Positions 5,201-5,756 of a stretch of DNA of 5,756 nucleotides are shown here, piece after piece. A model generated the notes under the pieces. That model did no database searches. It saw only the letters and a list, made by a program, of their open reading frames with translations, and was not told where the DNA came from. Location: contig USHR01000115.1 of NCBI GenBank assembly GCA_900554495.1, forward strand, positions 1 to 5,756, read 5' to 3'. The position numbers and the translations under genes were made by a program. This DNA comes from an uncultured Collinsella sp. Its GTDB lineage: Bacteria > Actinomycetota > Coriobacteriia > Coriobacteriales > Coriobacteriaceae. The number at the start of each line of letters is the position of its first letter. Within the stretch, counting starts at the first letter, position 1.

Positions 5201-5242
5201 AAAACCTGCCAAAACAAACCTGTCCCTTTTTGGCGGGTTTTT
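5201..5242. terminator. Bidirectional terminator-like hairpin, possible intergenic repeat
   Basis: AAAACCTGCCAAAA (5201-5214) pairs with TTTTGGCGGGTTTT (5228-5241): 14 bp including one G.U, with a 13-nt loop. T-runs end the stem on both strands, so it could terminate in either direction. The left arm and loop hold a direct repeat, AAACCTGcC (5202-5210) and AAACCTGtC (5216-5224). It follows the operon terminator by under 60 nt, making a second barrier before the kinase gene. Confidence 0.6.
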
Positions 5243-5295
5243 GTCTTGAGAGCGGTACCATACAGGCAATGTTTAAACGAGAAAGGTGGGCTCTC

Positions 5296-5756
5296 ATGGA
5301 ACCTAAGCAGTACTACATTGGCATTGACGTCGGCGGCACTTCGGTTAAGGAGGGCCTGTTCGACGAGGATGGCAACCTGCTGGCCAAAGCCAGCGTGCCC
5401 ACGCCTCCCATCGTCGACGCTGCGGGCTTTGCCGCGGTGACCGAGGCTATCGACCAGGTGGTCGCCAAAGCCCAGATTTCGCGTGCCTTTGTGGCGGGCA
5501 TTGGCCTGGCCGTTCCGTGCCCCATCCCGGCATCGGGCGATGCCAAGGTCAAGGCCAACATTGCCATTAACCTGCCCGAGCTGAGGATCGCCATTCAGCA
5601 GCACTGCCCCGACGCGGTCGTTAAGTACGAGAACGATGCCAACGCCGCCGCCATGGGCGAGGCCTGGCTCGGCTCTGCCAAGGGCGTGCAGAACGTGGTG
5701 ATGGTCACCATCGGTACCGGCGTGGGCGGCGGCGTTATCGTTAACGGCGACGTGGT
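5296..5756 (+). CDS. ROK-family sugar kinase, glucokinase-like (partial, N-terminal 153 residues)
   Basis: An ATP-dependent cytoplasmic hexose kinase, most like a glucokinase. YIGIDVGGTSVKEGLFDEDG (7-26) is the N-terminal phosphate-binding motif. IGLAVPCPI (69-77) matches the family's G-x-P segment. YENDANAAAMGEAWLG (111-126) holds the catalytic aspartate D114. VTIGTGVGGGVIVNG (137-151) is the second phosphate motif. The window ends before the ROK zinc-binding cysteine cluster. AGGTGG (5285-5290) lies 5 nt before the ATG. It is separated from the PTS genes by two terminators, so it is probably a separate transcript, but I see no strong promoter in 5243-5295. Its likely role beside a phospho-glycosidase is to phosphorylate the released free sugar. 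A fructo- or mannokinase role cannot be excluded; the DVGGTSVKEG motif favours glucokinase. Confidence 0.92.
   Translation, partial: MEPKQYYIGIDVGGTSVKEGLFDEDGNLLAKASVPTPPIVDAAGFAAVTEAIDQVVAKAQISRAFVAGIGLAVPCPIPASGDAKVKANIAINLPELRIAIQQHCPDAVVKYENDANAAAMGEAWLGSAKGVQNVVMVTIGTGVGGGVIVNGDV

Noticed and set aside
1..5756. tRNA, rRNA, CRISPR arrays, transposase genes, attachment sites.
   Set aside because: None seen by inspection: no cloverleaf-like gene, no regularly spaced repeats, no transposase-like protein, and no target-site duplications recognised around the repeats.

Overview
The window reads as a phosphotransferase (PTS) disaccharide-utilisation locus from a GC-rich, Gram-positive-type genome. 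Codons are strongly biased to G or C in third position, Shine-Dalgarno boxes are good (AGGAG, AAGGAGG), and the only clearly AT-rich DNA is a divergent promoter region. A gut actinobacterium of the Coriobacteriia (Collinsella-like) would fit, but that assignment is inference from composition and gene content.

Layout. Minus strand, left side: the N-terminal part of a type I mannose-6-phosphate isomerase (275 to the window edge) lies downstream of a GntR/UTRA repressor (1069-350), probably in the same transcript. Next comes a 301-bp divergent regulatory region (1070-1370). It holds candidate promoters in both directions, small palindromes over them and, in the leader of the rightward transcript, a 109-nt imperfect inverted repeat that can fold into one very long hairpin. 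Plus strand: a family GH1 6-phospho-beta-glucosidase (1371-2771), a PTS Lac/cellobiose-family EIIC (2907-4259), EIIB (4410-4712) and EIIA (4722-5054), closed by a strong intrinsic terminator (5113-5144). After a second, bidirectional terminator-like hairpin (5201-5242), a ROK-family sugar kinase starts at 5296 and runs off the right edge.

How the genes work together (inference from family knowledge): EIIA, EIIB and EIIC import and phosphorylate a beta-linked disaccharide. The GH1 enzyme splits it into a 6-phosphosugar and a free sugar. The ROK kinase can phosphorylate the free sugar, and the isomerase can convert mannose-6-phosphate to fructose-6-phosphate. The GntR/UTRA protein probably senses a phosphosugar and controls the divergent promoters. 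This set matches, by family and not by gene order, most of the Bacillus subtilis glucomannan operon gmuBACDREFG, so a mannose-containing beta-disaccharide is as plausible a substrate as cellobiose.

No wholly new protein system is visible; all seven genes belong to known families. The less ordinary content is in the non-coding DNA: the long fold-back element in the GH1 leader, a triple GGTACC switch-like terminator between EIIC and EIIB, a tandem 15-bp hairpin repeat after the GH1 gene, and a repeat-like bidirectional hairpin before the kinase.
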